A DNA stretch of 64,000 bases from assembly GCA_029265815.1 (NCBI GenBank), contig JAJUGU010000008.1, positions 33,159 to 97,158 of the forward strand, given 5' to 3'. Under the pieces are notes generated by a model. It had not been told where the DNA came from. It saw nothing but the letters and a program-made list of their open reading frames with translations, and did no database searches. This stretch comes from Anaerolineaceae bacterium. GTDB taxonomy: Bacteria; Chloroflexota; Anaerolineae; Anaerolineales; Anaerolineaceae. The translations under genes and the position numbers were made by a program. Shown piece after piece: positions 26,364 through 33,785 of the stretch. Within the stretch, counting starts at the first letter, position 1. Every line of letters begins with the position of its first letter.

Positions 26364-26633
26364 ATGCAAAAATCAAAGGTTTTTTGGAGCATCCTGATGG
26401 CAGCCGCCATTGGACTTTATCTTCTGGGATTGTGGTTATGGATCTTTACATCCGTACGCTGGGTAGGCGCAGGTATTGTCATTGGAATTCTGTTATTGCA
26501 TCTGGGTGAGATGAAAACCGCATTCAGTATTGGCCGAGAGAAGGGTCTTTCAGATATGCGCACTTTTCTGATGAACCTGGCTTTTGGGTTTACCTGGTGG
26601 CTGCCATTGAGAATAGGTGTTTTTGATTCTTAA
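26364..26633 (+). CDS. Small membrane protein, end of the MarR operon
   Basis: 89 aa with two predicted transmembrane helices in the first 50 residues (about 8-28 and 33-50) and a third hydrophobic stretch near the C-terminus. AAAAGGA lies 7 nt before the ATG and the gap from the DUF362 gene is 11 bp, so it is part of the operon. I do not recognise a family. It could anchor the soluble redox proteins to the membrane. Confidence 0.7.
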   Translation: MQKSKVFWSILMAAAIGLYLLGLWLWIFTSVRWVGAGIVIGILLLHLGEMKTAFSIGREKGLSDMRTFLMNLAFGFTWWLPLRIGVFDS

Positions 26634-26642
26634 GTCAAATGA

Positions 26643-26674
26643 AAAGGTCCGGAGATGATGATCACCGGACCTTT
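26643..26674. terminator. Bidirectional terminator
   Basis: A perfect 10-bp stem AAAGGTCCGG/CCGGACCTTT with a 12-nt loop lies between convergent genes. A/T tracts on each side allow it to work in both directions. Confidence 0.75.
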
Positions 26675-26693
26675 ATGATCAATTTAGAGCAAA

Positions 26694-27812
26694 TTACTGG
26701 TCATATTCACCATACTCGCATCCGCCCAGTTCGCCATCGAAATCACCAACCTTTTGATATTCTCCATTGACCTTTCGGTAGAGTGTTACTGAGCCGTGGG
26801 CATAACCACCATTCCATAACTGGTTATGTCGCTTGAGTCCATCAGGGTTCTCATAATTAACGTTAAGCATCGTATCTCGTGGACAGGAAAAATGAATTTC
26901 AATTTTACCTTTCTTGTTCCATGCAGTGATATTCCATTCCACTTTTTCTTCAGTAACCGGGCAATCGAAGACCTGATGCGGACCAGTCCAAACCTTGGAG
27001 AAGTTGAATTCGAATAGCTCGCCTTCGTAGTAAAAGGCGATTAACAGCCGCCTTGGAAGTGAAATTCCAAATACCACAGGCTGCGCTCCACCAACATCCA
27101 GGCTGGTTCTGGGCTGCGCCTTACCGGTGGCACGGTCAACAAAATTGTTGCAGTTCAACCACACCCACGGACTGGTGTAATCGCAGCCCCAGTTCTTATC
27201 CTGGTAACCCGCACTGGTATCTGGCTCAACTCTGTATTCTTCGCCGTTAAAAATGATTTTCCCCTCATATCGAGTGCGCATACCTGCTGCGTGCCAGTAC
27301 ATCTGGAATGCATTGATATTTCGGAAGAATGGAGATGTGCCAAATCCAACGCAATATGGCAGAATTTTTTCCGCCTTCAGATCCCAACTCATCTCCCCCG
27401 CGTCTGACATATATTCAGGATGAGCGCTTGCTTCCTCCGCACTCAGCTTGACCGCCCCTACCAGGCGTGTTTCAGTCGCATAGTAGTCACCAATGTGCAC
27501 ATCCATCTTTTTCGGATCGGCTGAAAACTTGGATATGGGATAGAGATTGTGAATCTGGGTCGCCACTCCTTTCCCCCAGCAGCCTGCCTTGAGCATCGCG
27601 TATGAAGGTTTAATGCCTTTGGCCCTGTTTTCAGGAAGCTGCCCTGGAATGGGTAATTCACCACCCAACGCCGGATTGATGACATAGTATTCAATGAAAA
27701 ACGGTCGTTTTTCACCGGTTTTTTGGTTTACTCCTACCAGAGAATGCCACCACCAGTCATAACCGCGTTTTGCACTGATCCCTTTGAGCATATAAGCGTT
27801 GCGGTCGTCCAT
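26694..27812 (-). CDS. Tocopherol cyclase-like / CrtC-like protein
   Basis: 372 aa, soluble. The start (K-R-G-Y-D-W-W-W-H-S-L-V-G) with F-F-I-E-Y-Y-V-I-N-P, and the central Y-Q-D-K-N-W-G followed by W-V-W-L-N-C-N, match tocopherol cyclase (VTE1)-like lipocalin-type beta-barrels, where an x-x-K-N-W-G motif precedes an aromatic strand. Related CrtC proteins hydrate carotenoids. A prenylated or hydrophobic substrate is plausible; tocopherol synthesis is not implied. Its promoter carries the same palindrome as the MarR promoter, so it probably belongs to the MarR regulon. GGGAGG lies about 10 nt before the ATG. Confidence 0.65.
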   Translation of the reverse strand: MDDRNAYMLKGISAKRGYDWWWHSLVGVNQKTGEKRPFFIEYYVINPALGGELPIPGQLPENRAKGIKPSYAMLKAGCWGKGVATQIHNLYPISKFSADPKKMDVHIGDYYATETRLVGAVKLSAEEASAHPEYMSDAGEMSWDLKAEKILPYCVGFGTSPFFRNINAFQMYWHAAGMRTRYEGKIIFNGEEYRVEPDTSAGYQDKNWGCDYTSPWVWLNCNNFVDRATGKAQPRTSLDVGGAQPVVFGISLPRRLLIAFYYEGELFEFNFSKVWTGPHQVFDCPVTEEKVEWNITAWNKKGKIEIHFSCPRDTMLNVNYENPDGLKRHNQLWNGGYAHGSVTLYRKVNGEYQKVGDFDGELGGCEYGEYDQ

Positions 27813-27855
27813 GATCCTCTTCCTCCCGTTTGATAGATATGATGTGGATGAATTG

Positions 27856-27885
27856 ATTGTAGCAATTTAAGTTGCATTTTGCAAC
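27856..27885 (-). promoter_or_regulatory. Promoter with MarR-type operator for the tocopherol-cyclase-like gene
   Basis: Reading leftwards: TTGCAA (27884-27879), 17-nt spacer, TACAAT (27861-27856). The palindrome GTTGC-ATTTT-GCAAC (27871-27885) covers the -35. Arms and spacing equal those of the site at 21750-21764. The rest of the 318-bp gap up to 28130 holds nothing else I can support apart from the unassigned promoter of the next gene. Confidence 0.65.
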
Positions 27886-28130
27886 TATGTAAATCTGGTC
27901 TGATATCATCAACATTAGAGCGGAAGACCCAAGATCAATTTACCGAGTAAACCAGCAAGAGCTTCTTAGGTGAGAAAATAGGATCAAGATTTATCGGTCA
28001 TGTTTACATGCCCGGTAATTGACCACTCTCACGAATTTATAACGCTCCCATTTCTGATACATTCCATTGATATGATGAAAACCTTTTAAAAATCATTAAA
28101 ATAAAAATGTAGACCGCGAGAGAAAACTCT

Positions 28131-28808
28131 ATGCGTCAGGAAGAGAATAAAAAGAGTCTTTCTGCAAAACTCTGGGGGATAGCAGCGTTTGCCATCGCGA
28201 TGGCGTATGTTGAATCAGCCGCAGTTATATACCTGCGCCGGCTGGTAGATACCAGTGGTTTTCGTTTCAATTTATCTACGCATGATCCCACAATTACGAT
28301 GGTGGAAATCGGCAGAGAACTGGCAACTCTGATAATGTTGTTTACTGTGGGTTGGCTCACTGGAAAACAATTTCAATCTCGCTTCGGTTTTTTAATTTTC
28401 ACCTTCGGGTTATGGGATATTTTCTACTACTTCTGGTTGAAGTTGTTTTTAAGCTGGCCTGTATCGCTCATGGATATGGACCTGTTGTTCCTTATTCCCT
28501 TGCCATGGTGGGGACCAGTTTTATCTCCAGTTTTAATCGCTATCTTAATGGTGATCATCGGTGCGCGGCTGGTAGTATTGGACGACAGAGGGATCTCAGT
28601 TAAAATAAAAATCGTTGAATGGGCAGCCATGGGTTCTGGCGTACTGATCATGCTTTATTCATTCATAGCTGATGCAATTGCACTGCTGCCTGCCGACCGG
28701 CAGTCTCTATCCCAAATGGAACCATCTGCCTTTAATTGGCCAGTCTTTCTGGCAGGTTTTGCTCTGGTTACCTGGGGATCGTGGTGTGTGATTAAACTCA
28801 AACGATAA
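28131..28808 (+). CDS. Polytopic membrane protein of unknown function
   Basis: 225 aa with about six predicted transmembrane helices. A conserved-looking charged first segment (A-Y-V-E-S-A-A-V-I-Y-L-R-R-L) is followed by V-E-I-G-R-E-L-A-T-L-I-M-L. No catalytic motif is evident and I do not recognise a named family. There is no clear ribosome site (GAGAGAAAACTCT precedes ATG). It stands alone between the cyclase-like gene and a long noncoding gap. Confidence 0.7.
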   Translation: MRQEENKKSLSAKLWGIAAFAIAMAYVESAAVIYLRRLVDTSGFRFNLSTHDPTITMVEIGRELATLIMLFTVGWLTGKQFQSRFGFLIFTFGLWDIFYYFWLKLFLSWPVSLMDMDLLFLIPLPWWGPVLSPVLIAILMVIIGARLVVLDDRGISVKIKIVEWAAMGSGVLIMLYSFIADAIALLPADRQSLSQMEPSAFNWPVFLAGFALVTWGSWCVIKLKR

Positions 28809-29379
28809 AAAAATCGCCTTATTGGCGTTCAGGTAACATTATTAGAAACAAGGTTGTTGTTCATTTTCGACAATTGGATCGTTCCAGTAAACCAATTCAT
28901 TCATTAAGAATTCACAGGTTGATCCTGTTAGAATCCTAATCAGAATTCATCCATCAAGAGTTGTGAAGTGATCATCCAACAAAAACCTTTGGTTGTCCTT
29001 GAGCCTGCAGATGAGTTTTTAGACGACCATCAGATAAATTAATGAAACAGTGATTTATCATCGAATGTATTCCTTTTGCTGTAAACGAGGATTAGAATCT
29101 TGCAAGTTGATGCAAAGAGAAAAAAATTGGTCACATCGTCAGGCAGGTCTCCAAAGCCTTGAGTGGTAATCAGTGAAAATTAATGGTACATTTACAGAAT
29201 CAGGAATTGAAATTTAATAATATAGATACAAAGAAAATTATTGGTTCCTTCGCCATCTCAACGTTAAAACCTCCCCCATCGAATCCGCTTCGTGAATTAT
29301 CTCTTAACAAACCAGTGAACGCCTTTCTCAAATATCCATTCGTACTGAAAAGATATCAATGAGTGAAAGGCAGCATATA
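28809..29379. other. Long intergenic region
   Basis: About 570 bp, AT-rich, no ORF with a ribosome site on either strand, no tRNA-like or long hairpin structure. Only a short CGCC/GGCG stem occurs directly after the membrane-protein stop. Confidence 0.5.
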
Positions 29380-30042
29380 ATGGAAAATGCTTTTAATTTG
29401 GTCATCCGTTTCGCTAAACCGGAGGATATTACCGAACTGGTTGAATTACATTGCCGGTCATTTACCCCTGAACAGCACGTGCCTGTGGTAATCGGCAAAC
29501 ATTACATCAAGGCAATATTCAAATGGATTTTACAGAACCCATTGACGTACGCATTTGTTGCTGAAGAAAACCACCGTCTGATTGGGTATATTTGCGTGTG
29601 CGATCATGCATACTCCTCGCGTATGTTCCTGGCCTGTCTGCCAGACTTTATCAAGAGTGTGATCCGCAATCCAAAACTGATCGGCAGCAAATTGCTCTGG
29701 AAGCGGTTTTTACGTCGTGAGGGATATAAAGATGAAAAGGCAAAAATGATCGCCAGTCATCCAGGATTGACTTATATTATGTTTGGAGCAGTCGATGGTA
29801 ATGCACGCGGAAAAGGGGTTTATATTGAACTATATAATGCAGTAAAAAAGTACAGCGTCACCCGCGGTGCCAGAGCTTTGCGGGGAGATGTTTATAAGCA
29901 TAATTCAGTGATGCGGCGGGTGAAAGAAAAGGATCATTGGATTGAAATCCCTGAATTAGAAACCAGCGAAACAGTTGCTTATTTCTATTTTCTTGATCAA
30001 TCGATGATCGACGAATTGAATCTTGATTATCCGGTAAATTAA
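29380..30042 (+). CDS. GNAT-family N-acetyltransferase
   Basis: About 220 aa. It begins with the GNAT N-terminal pattern V-I-R-F-A-K-P-E-D-I-T-E-L-V-E-L-H and has a strand A-F-V-A-E-E-N-H-R-L-I-G-Y-I. The acetyl-CoA-binding region is degenerate (D-G-N-A-R-G-K-G-V-Y-I-E-L, an R-G-K-G core). ATG 29380 has AAAGG 8 nt upstream; ATG 29359 is an alternative adding 7 residues. The acceptor substrate cannot be inferred. Confidence 0.75.
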   Translation: MENAFNLVIRFAKPEDITELVELHCRSFTPEQHVPVVIGKHYIKAIFKWILQNPLTYAFVAEENHRLIGYICVCDHAYSSRMFLACLPDFIKSVIRNPKLIGSKLLWKRFLRREGYKDEKAKMIASHPGLTYIMFGAVDGNARGKGVYIELYNAVKKYSVTRGARALRGDVYKHNSVMRRVKEKDHWIEIPELETSETVAYFYFLDQSMIDELNLDYPVN

Positions 30043-30207
30043 TACCTATTAAAAATCTACAGAAGGCTCAGGATCTTCTAATAATTGCGAATCGTCTGTC
30101 TATCGATCTCGTTACGGTCTGCCCAGATGTCTGCATGGGTATGGAATCGGGAAACAAAATTCCTGACACAATTCTGTGTAGAGTTCTGTGCTGAATGAAT
30201 CGTGATT

Positions 30208-30996
30208 TTATGACCTTTTTTTCTTCGGGAACCAGGGAACAAAGGCGCTGGTTCTTTGCATGTATTCCAGATAGCCAGGTCGAGTCTGCATCGTCTTTTC
30301 AAGCAAAGCCACGCCAGATACCTTCAGTAAAAAGAGGGTCATAATGATTGGGCTGAAAATGGTCCACCACCCGCCTGCTGATGCAGCAATAAGGTAATAT
30401 CCCCACCACTGTGCAGAATCGCCAAAATAATTCGGGTGGCGCGTATATCGCCATACTCCGTCAGTCATGATTTTCCCTTTGTTCTCAGGGTTCTTAATAA
30501 AGCGCGATAGTTGATAATCTCCGACCGACTCAAAATAGAATCCAATCAGCCAAATGAGTGCTCCCAGGATATCAAGGAAGGAAAGATGACTAGGCTGCGC
30601 CGGATACTGCGCGGCTAGAAGCGGCACTGAGATAACCCACAACAGCAATCCCTGGAGTAAAAATACCTGGAAATAACTGCGCAGCCACCAGATTTTTCCA
30701 TGTTCATTGCGCCACTTTTGGTATCGAAAATCTTCACCCTTTCCCCAGTTGCGGCGTAAGATATGCAACGTTAAACGCAATCCCCAGATCGTGACCAGTA
30801 TTGCGATTAGTAATCTCCTCTGAATGAAACCATCGGGGGTAAAAGAATAATACAACCAACTAGCGATGACAAACCCGGCACCCCAAAAAATGTCTACAAT
30901 GCTCGCGTTCTTAAGGAATAGGCTAACCAACCAGAGCAGTGTCATTATTCCAAGAATGACGCCTCCCACGACAAGATAAATCTGTAAAAATGTCAT
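30208..30996 (-). CDS. DUF1295 membrane protein (steroid 5-alpha-reductase-like)
   Basis: 262 aa, about six to seven transmembrane helices. The C-terminal half has the family signature: K-I-M-T-D-G-V-W-R-Y-T-R-H-P-N-Y-F-G-D followed by W-W-G-Y-Y, and a late Y-L-E-Y. This is the NADPH-binding and catalytic region of the steroid reductase/isoprenylcysteine methyltransferase fold. A lipid or isoprenoid substrate is likely. Last gene of the leftward arm of the light/stress divergon; 21 bp from DegV. Confidence 0.8.
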   Translation of the reverse strand: MTFLQIYLVVGGVILGIMTLLWLVSLFLKNASIVDIFWGAGFVIASWLYYSFTPDGFIQRRLLIAILVTIWGLRLTLHILRRNWGKGEDFRYQKWRNEHGKIWWLRSYFQVFLLQGLLLWVISVPLLAAQYPAQPSHLSFLDILGALIWLIGFYFESVGDYQLSRFIKNPENKGKIMTDGVWRYTRHPNYFGDSAQWWGYYLIAASAGGWWTIFSPIIMTLFLLKVSGVALLEKTMQTRPGYLEYMQRTSAFVPWFPKKKRS

Positions 30997-31017
30997 CGGT
31001 ATCTCTCAAAAATACGA

Positions 31018-31860
31018 TTATGCATCCTGAGCACACACCACAGCAAAACCAACAGCTCCCGGACCAATATGTGCACCAATTACAGGTGTGTTATCCACAG
31101 TTAAGATGTCTGGATGAGGAATAAGGCCAGATGCCAATTTTTTCAATTCGTCGATCCTCTGACCCGCATTGGTGTGTAACAAAGCTATGCGCTCAAAGGG
31201 AGCTGCTGCTGAAAGCATTTCAATCAAACGGTGCAACGCTCGTTCTCTGGTGCGGACTTTTTCATTTTCAGGTTTCCCGTCAAACATGGTGAGAATGGGT
31301 TTAATCTGAAGCAGAGAGCCCAGGCTGCTCATCCATTGATTCATTCGACCGCTGCGTTTGAGAAACTCAAGCGTATCGAGGGCAGCGAAAACGCGCGTGC
31401 GTTTAATCTGTGATTGCAGTGCATCGATGATTTCTTTGACAGTATGTCCAACAGACGCCATCTCTGCCGCTGTCTGCACGAGAAAACCCGTCCCCATGCT
31501 GAGTTGGCGCCCATCAATCACATGTACCGCCGTCGAAATGGTTTCTCGTGCTGCGGTGCGTGCAACATCAACCATGGCACTCAGCGCCTGTGAAATGTGA
31601 ATCGAGAGAATATCCTTTGCTCCCTCTTCTGCCAGTGAATCGTAGATCGCTTTAAATTTTATCGGGGAAGGAACAGCGGTAGTGGGGTGTTCCTCCAGAT
31701 CAGGTAATTTTTCATAAAACTCTTTACGGGTAATATCAATACCATCCAGGTATTCATGCTTGCCAATATTGATATAAATCGGGACAACCTTAACCTGATA
31801 TTTTTCGATGAAGTCTGGCGGCAAATCACAGGTGCTGTCCGTTACGATGCGGATCGTCAT
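31018..31860 (-). CDS. DegV family fatty-acid-binding protein
   Basis: 280 aa. It starts I-V-T-D-S-T-C-D-L-P-P, the DegV signature, with T-T-A-V-P-S-P and S-I-H-I-S-Q-A-L-S lining the lipid pocket, and a C-terminal G-A-H-I-G-P-G-A-V-G. DegV/FakB proteins bind a fatty acid and present it to the FakA kinase for phosphorylation and incorporation into phospholipid. AGGAGG lies 5 nt before the ATG. No FakA in the window. Its operon position suggests membrane-lipid repair or remodelling. Confidence 0.87.
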   Translation of the reverse strand: MTIRIVTDSTCDLPPDFIEKYQVKVVPIYINIGKHEYLDGIDITRKEFYEKLPDLEEHPTTAVPSPIKFKAIYDSLAEEGAKDILSIHISQALSAMVDVARTAARETISTAVHVIDGRQLSMGTGFLVQTAAEMASVGHTVKEIIDALQSQIKRTRVFAALDTLEFLKRSGRMNQWMSSLGSLLQIKPILTMFDGKPENEKVRTRERALHRLIEMLSAAAPFERIALLHTNAGQRIDELKKLASGLIPHPDILTVDNTPVIGAHIGPGAVGFAVVCAQDA

Positions 31861-31869
31861 GGTTTCCTC

Positions 31870-32211
31870 CTAAAGAACGAGTACAAAGCCCAGTACGATT
31901 TCGATGATCAAACTGATAATGTTCGAGTTTGCATATGAATGATCAAAAAACATCGAGAAGAGACGAGCAGCTGCAATTGCCAGATAGCCGATTCCAAGCA
32001 TACGGTAAGCAGGGGCACCTAAAAATAATGGAGCTATACCCAACGCCAGGAACAAACCGCCAAAGATCGCTCGGATCTCTGATGTGCCCCTTGGCCCACT
32101 CGCCACCAATCCAGTAAAACCATATACAGCATCCGGTTTTACCAGCGCCAGTAAACCTGTCAGAGCAGTGGCAACCGCTGCAATAATCTTTAATATCGAT
32201 AATACACTCAT
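31870..32211 (-). CDS. DUF4345 family small membrane protein
   Basis: 113 aa with four predicted transmembrane helices. The motif S-E-I-R-A-I-F-G-G-L-F-L-A-L-G in the second helix region is typical of DUF4345. The function of the family is unknown. GGAGG lies 5 nt before the ATG. It is 13 bp after the selenoprotein candidate and 9 bp before DegV, thus firmly inside the operon. Confidence 0.75.
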   Translation of the reverse strand: MSVLSILKIIAAVATALTGLLALVKPDAVYGFTGLVASGPRGTSEIRAIFGGLFLALGIAPLFLGAPAYRMLGIGYLAIAAARLFSMFFDHSYANSNIISLIIEIVLGFVLVL

Positions 32212-32224
32212 TTATTCCTCCAAT

Positions 32225-32692
32225 TCAACTGTTAATCTGATCTAGTAGCGTGAAAAGTTCGGTATTTTCTGGAATATCCGACATTGAATGACCGTAATGA
32301 ACGAAACGAGCGGTGCCGTTTTTATCCACAATCACCTGCGCAGGCATCCGGCCAAGCTTGAACAGGTTGACCTCCTGACCGTAAAGTTTGAGTACGCTGC
32401 CCCTCGGATCAGGTAATCCAATAAACGGCAAGTCGTGTTTTTTCCAATAAGCCGAGAAAGACTGCGGACCTTCAGGACCAACCACCATCACAAGCGTATC
32501 CCGCGTTAGAAACTCTTGATAGTCATGACGCAACTGCGTCATATGCCTCTGGCAAAATGGTCAGGTAAACCCACGATTGAAAACCAGCAGAATGTTAGCC
32601 TTTCCTTCAAAATCAGAAAGGCTAACGGTATGATTGTTAAAATCCTGAAGCGTAAAATCAGGTGCGAGAGTATTCAATTCCACTCTTGGCAT
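32225..32692 (-). CDS. Candidate selenoprotein: AhpC/TSA peroxiredoxin-like with UxxC motif
   Basis: 155 aa if the in-frame TGA at 32563-32561 is read as selenocysteine (residue 44). The N-terminal part reads V-E-L-N-T-L-A-P-D-F-T-L, then N-I-L-L-V-F-N-R-G-F-T, TGA, P-F-C. The family normally has R-G-x-x-C-P-F-C, so TGA stands exactly at the first redox Cys, leaving U44-P-F-C47. After the TGA the frame continues through D-L-P-F-I-G-L-P-D-P and P-A-Q-V-I-V-D-K-N-G to a normal end. The ATG at 32692 has a perfect AAGGAG 7 nt upstream, showing the upstream half is a genuine start. A SECIS-like hairpin follows the TGA. Alternatives are a nonsense-mutated pseudogene or a base error. Likely a thiol/selenol peroxidase. 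Confidence 0.7.
32525..32542 (-). promoter_or_regulatory. Candidate bacterial SECIS element
   Basis: On the coding strand a 7-bp stem ATGACGC/GCGTCAT closes a 4-nt loop AGTT. The loop begins 25 nt after the TGA and has G at its second position. Both features fit the published bacterial SECIS model (G among the first two loop bases, loop roughly 16-37 nt from UGA). Folding inferred by eye. Confidence 0.55.
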
Positions 32693-32765
32693 TGATTCAC
32701 TCCTTGGTTTCTGAAGAATCAATTTCTCAGCAGTATCAAATAATACGCATAAGAATACTGCAAAT

Positions 32766-33524
32766 TCACTGGGCTATTCTTTTCTTTGAGAGAAAGGCAA
32801 AGCCCAGGGTCAGCAGTATCAGTCCAAAAGTGATCCATGTTGGAAGGGCAACAGCACGAACCGTTGCAAATTTCAGAGCAATGCCAGCCAGAGCCCAGAG
32901 AAGAACGAGTGCATAGGCAATATCACGCCGACTGAAATTCATCAATAATGCAATCACCAGTACAGCCGCAAGCATGATCCACATCCAGGTGATCGCAGAT
33001 AAGCCAAATCCATCCCACTGGAGATAATCCAGCAGCGCAGTGGCATTGGCAACCGTTGCCACCGTGATCCAACCAAGGTAAATACTGAAAGGCAGTCGTA
33101 CCGCCCATTTTTCAGTTGTTGGAACGTCAACACCGCCAGGCCTTAAGCGTAAGAATATGATAATCAGCGAAAAGAGCAACACAAGCATAGCGATGATCGT
33201 CAGAGGGAATTGCTCATAATGCCAGAGGAAAATCCAGGCAGTGTTGGCCAACCCGCTCAAAACAACCCACCAGCCCGTTTTTCGCAAACGTGGGTTTTCT
33301 CGCTGCGCAGGTAACGCCTGATAGACCGCATACACAATCAGGCCAATATAGATCAACCCCCAGATCGAGAATACATACCCTGCGGGCACAAAGTAGACCT
33401 GAAAACGGTCTGAAATCTCGCCAGTGTTCAACCCGTTGAGAGGTAAGGCATTGGCGAGCACATTCACCACGATCGTACCGAGGATGGTGAAAACAACAAG
33501 AATTTGACGTAGCACATCTTTCAT
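32766..33524 (-). CDS. TspO/MBR-related tryptophan-rich membrane protein
   Basis: About 252 aa, longer than the classical 160-aa TspO but with the same motifs: V-F-S-I-W-G-L-I-Y, L-S-G-L-A-N-T-A-W-I-F-L-W and L-P-F-S-I-Y-L-G-W-I. Seven or so hydrophobic helices are predicted. TspO proteins bind porphyrins or other tetrapyrroles and are linked to light and oxygen stress. ATG 33524 has AAGGA about 5 nt upstream; an ATG at 33551 adds nine residues. First gene of the leftward arm, driven by the promoter at 33655-33683. Confidence 0.78.
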   Translation of the reverse strand: MKDVLRQILVVFTILGTIVVNVLANALPLNGLNTGEISDRFQVYFVPAGYVFSIWGLIYIGLIVYAVYQALPAQRENPRLRKTGWWVVLSGLANTAWIFLWHYEQFPLTIIAMLVLLFSLIIIFLRLRPGGVDVPTTEKWAVRLPFSIYLGWITVATVANATALLDYLQWDGFGLSAITWMWIMLAAVLVIALLMNFSRRDIAYALVLLWALAGIALKFATVRAVALPTWITFGLILLTLGFAFLSKKRIAQ

Positions 33525-33654
33525 ATTTTCCTTCTTTCTGGCGGTATCCATTTCCGCCTGCTCTTTGGGCTGTTAGAGAACGCGGGATCTGTTTGGAAAT
33601 TTCATCTTGTTACAATCCCTTGTTATCCGAGATCAAACAACACTAATTTCATCC

Positions 33655-33683
33655 ATATTAGCAAATTTAATTCATTTTGTCAA
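33655..33683 (-). promoter_or_regulatory. Consensus promoter for the tspO-selenoprotein operon
   Basis: Reading leftwards: TTGACA (33683-33678), exactly 17 nt, TAATAT (33660-33655). It lies back to back with the rightward promoter of the MerR/B12 regulator; only 18 bp separate the two -35 boxes, including TTGTACA (33688-33694). Confidence 0.7.
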
Positions 33684-33701
33684 GATATTGTACAGTTTTT
33701 A

Positions 33702-33740
33702 TTGACATTTTTTCAATATCTATATACAATTACTATACAA
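33702..33740 (+). promoter_or_regulatory. Consensus promoter of the CarH/LitR-like gene with 11-bp-spaced repeats
   Basis: TTGACA (33702-33707), 17-nt spacer, TACAAT (33725-33730). Two TATACAA copies (33723-33729 and 33734-33740) repeat with an 11-bp period across the -10. CarH-type MerR regulators bind 11-bp direct repeats over their own promoters, so this is a candidate operator for dark repression. Confidence 0.65.
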
Positions 33741-33785
33741 CAAGGTTTAATTTTGTTCTGTTTTTATTGGATATGACATAAGATC

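Noticed and set aside
28809..29379. Hidden RNA gene in the long gap
   Set aside because: No tRNA-like cloverleaf, strong hairpin or promoter pair could be seen by eye.
32225..32542. 105-aa ORF as a complete thiol-redox gene
   Set aside because: It starts at Met51 in the middle of the thioredoxin fold, lacks a ribosome site, and omits the conserved N-terminal strands that are encoded just upstream in the same frame behind a TGA.
32561..32563. TGA read as Trp (recoded genetic code)
   Set aside because: TGA serves as a normal stop for other genes here (for example the AOR gene), and the position corresponds to a redox Cys, not Trp.
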